Assembly: GCA_023249895.1 (NCBI GenBank)
Contig: JAHFBS010000051.1
Span: 1-6,536, forward strand
From: a bacterium
GTDB taxonomy: Bacteria > Babelota > Babeliae > Babelales > RVW-14
DNA: 6,536 bases
Reading direction: 5' to 3'
The notes under the pieces are model-generated. The model had not been told where the DNA came from. It saw nothing but the letters and a program-made list of their open reading frames with translations, and ran no database searches. Below are positions 5,563 through 6,536 of this stretch, piece by piece. Each line of letters starts with the position of its first letter. Positions within the stretch are counted from its first letter, which is position 1. Both the position numbers and the translations under genes were made by a program.

Positions 5563-5591
5563 TTTTTACGAAAACAATAACCTGGCGTCAA
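5563..5591 (-). promoter_or_regulatory. Putative promoter for the Nudix-like to secreted-protein gene run
   Basis: On the minus strand, TTGACG (5586-5591) and TAAAAA (5563-5568) are separated by 17 bases in the 94-nt gap after the transporter stop. The -35 box is near perfect and the -10 box is weak. Transcription would start near 5556, about 55 nt before the ATG at 5501. Prediction by eye. Confidence 0.5.
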
Positions 5592-5595
5592 ATAA

Positions 5596-6536
5596 TTATT
5601 GTTGGAGTTGATTAATTCCTTGAAGGGCTTGATTAAGTTCAGGGTAAACGCGGTTATTTTTTTGAAGCTCTTTGAATTGTGTGCTTTCGCGTAATAGATG
5701 TTCAATGACAGGATTTGGGCTGACAATAAAAACGTTTTTACCTTTGTCTGAGAGCGTTTGTACAATTTCGCTAAACGCTTCAACTCCATCAAGGTCTATA
5801 AAATAGACATCGCGGAGTTTAAGAACAACGTTGGTGAAGTCCTCTGAAATATTTTCAAGCTGCGCAAGATGCGATTGTGCATTAATGTAGGCTAATTGTC
5901 CTTTAATGGCATAAACGAGCGTATTACCGCGGCTTGTTGTCTGTTTTTGATCGGTAGGCATCTCTTCTTCGCGCCCTTTGATGATAATTTCATGATAGCC
6001 GGTCGAAAGTCGTTGCATCATGAGCAACATGGCAATGACGGCGCCAAGTAAAATGCCAATGATGGCGTCTTCGTATACGGTAAAGAACGCGACGATAAGA
6101 GATATGGCAATATTCTTTTTGTCGATACGGTACATGTACCAGAAATGCTCTGTTTCAAGCATGCCAGTTGCTATGTAAACAAGGATTGCAGCAATCACCG
6201 CAAGCGGAAGATATTGAAATGAGCTCAAAAAGCAGAGTGACGCAAGTGCAATAAAGATACTGCTGATGCCGGCGGATATTTTGTTGGTACAGCCACTTCT
6301 AATATTAAGTGACGTTCGTGCAAGCGCTGCCGTTGCAGGAAGCCCTCCTGCAAAACCAGAGGCAAGGTTGGCCAAACTGAGTCCCAACATTTCTTTGCGT
6401 CTATTATGTTTTGTTTTAGTAACCCCATCGGCGATACGTGCAGAAATCATAGTTTCAAGGATTGATATTGCTGCGACTGAAACCGAAGGAAGTAAGTAGG
6501 CAAGATTAAACTTTAATGAAGGCAGTTGAAAAAGTG
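5596..6536 (-). CDS. SulP-family anion transporter with STAS domain, N-terminal part beyond window
   Basis: Integral membrane transporter of the SulP/SLC26 family (sulfate, bicarbonate, dicarboxylate or similar anions). The frame stays open from the window edge to TAA at 5596-5598, giving 312 visible residues; the Met at 6448-6450 is internal. The visible part begins in the membrane core with SVSVAAISILETMISARIAD and then LANLASGFAGGLPATAALARTSLN, the SulP transport-domain signature. Several hydrophobic helices follow (including LPLAVIAAILVYIATGML and IGILLGAVIAMLLMM). The cytoplasmic C-terminal STAS domain (about the last 110 residues) contains VVLKLRDVYFIDLDGVEAF, the usual STAS strand-loop-helix. 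The loop reads DLDG where classic anti-sigma-factor antagonists have a phosphorylatable DSSG serine. The substrate cannot be told from this part; dicarboxylate and bicarbonate carriers are as likely as sulfate. A promoter-like element follows the stop, so the downstream genes may be transcribed separately. Confidence 0.92.
   Translation of the reverse strand, partial: LFQLPSLKFNLAYLLPSVSVAAISILETMISARIADGVTKTKHNRRKEMLGLSLANLASGFAGGLPATAALARTSLNIRSGCTNKISAGISSIFIALASLCFLSSFQYLPLAVIAAILVYIATGMLETEHFWYMYRIDKKNIAISLIVAFFTVYEDAIIGILLGAVIAMLLMMQRLSTGYHEIIIKGREEEMPTDQKQTTSRGNTLVYAIKGQLAYINAQSHLAQLENISEDFTNVVLKLRDVYFIDLDGVEAFSEIVQTLSDKGKNVFIVSPNPVIEHLLRESTQFKELQKNNRVYPELNQALQGINQLQQ

Noticed and set aside
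5502..5792. N-terminal extension of the Nudix-like gene by 97 codons
   Set aside because: It would overlap the conserved STAS end of the transporter by nearly 200 nt. The residues match no domain, and GGAGG sits before the Met at 5501.

Overview
Every gene I can support lies on the minus strand. From right to left the window holds the 3' part of a SulP-family anion transporter; a tight five-gene run (Nudix-like protein, cupin, GerMN-domain protein, isopentenyl-diphosphate isomerase, small secreted protein); then psd, rpe, and a large D-Ala-D-Ala ligase gene that leaves the window at base 1. No stretch longer than 300 bases lacks a gene. I saw no tRNA, rRNA, CRISPR array, insertion sequence or convincing terminator.

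The organism is a bacterium with somewhat AT-rich DNA, short intergenic gaps, good Shine-Dalgarno sites and two GTG starts. It makes peptidoglycan precursors (ddl) and phosphatidylethanolamine (psd), and it has a type I IPP isomerase. The phosphatidylserine decarboxylase is of the GGST type that chlamydiae also have. Together with a secreted protein of no recognised family, this recalls host-associated lineages such as Dependentiae (TM6), Chlamydiae or candidate-phylum bacteria. That placement is a low-confidence guess, because no ribosomal RNA or marker protein is present.

A promoter-like element (TTGACG, 17 bases, TAAAAA) sits between the transporter and the Nudix-like gene. The next four junctions are 15 nt apart, a 4-nt overlap, 4 nt apart and 26 nt apart, so the five genes probably form one transcript. 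A second promoter-like element (TTGCTT, 16 bases, TAGAAT), overlapped by a small dyad, sits before psd. It probably starts a psd-rpe-ddl transcript with gaps of 37 and 12 nt. The shared themes are envelope precursors (isoprenoid, phospholipid, peptidoglycan) and sugar phosphate metabolism.

The most notable feature is the ddl gene. After one complete ligase module of about 360 residues, the frame continues without a stop into the start of a second ligase module, so the product is a tandem Ddl-Ddl protein. The first module carries unusual residues in its metal and substrate loop. Next in interest is the Nudix-like protein. It aligns by eye with the genuine isomerase encoded three genes downstream, but it has lost the Nudix glutamates and the catalytic cysteine.
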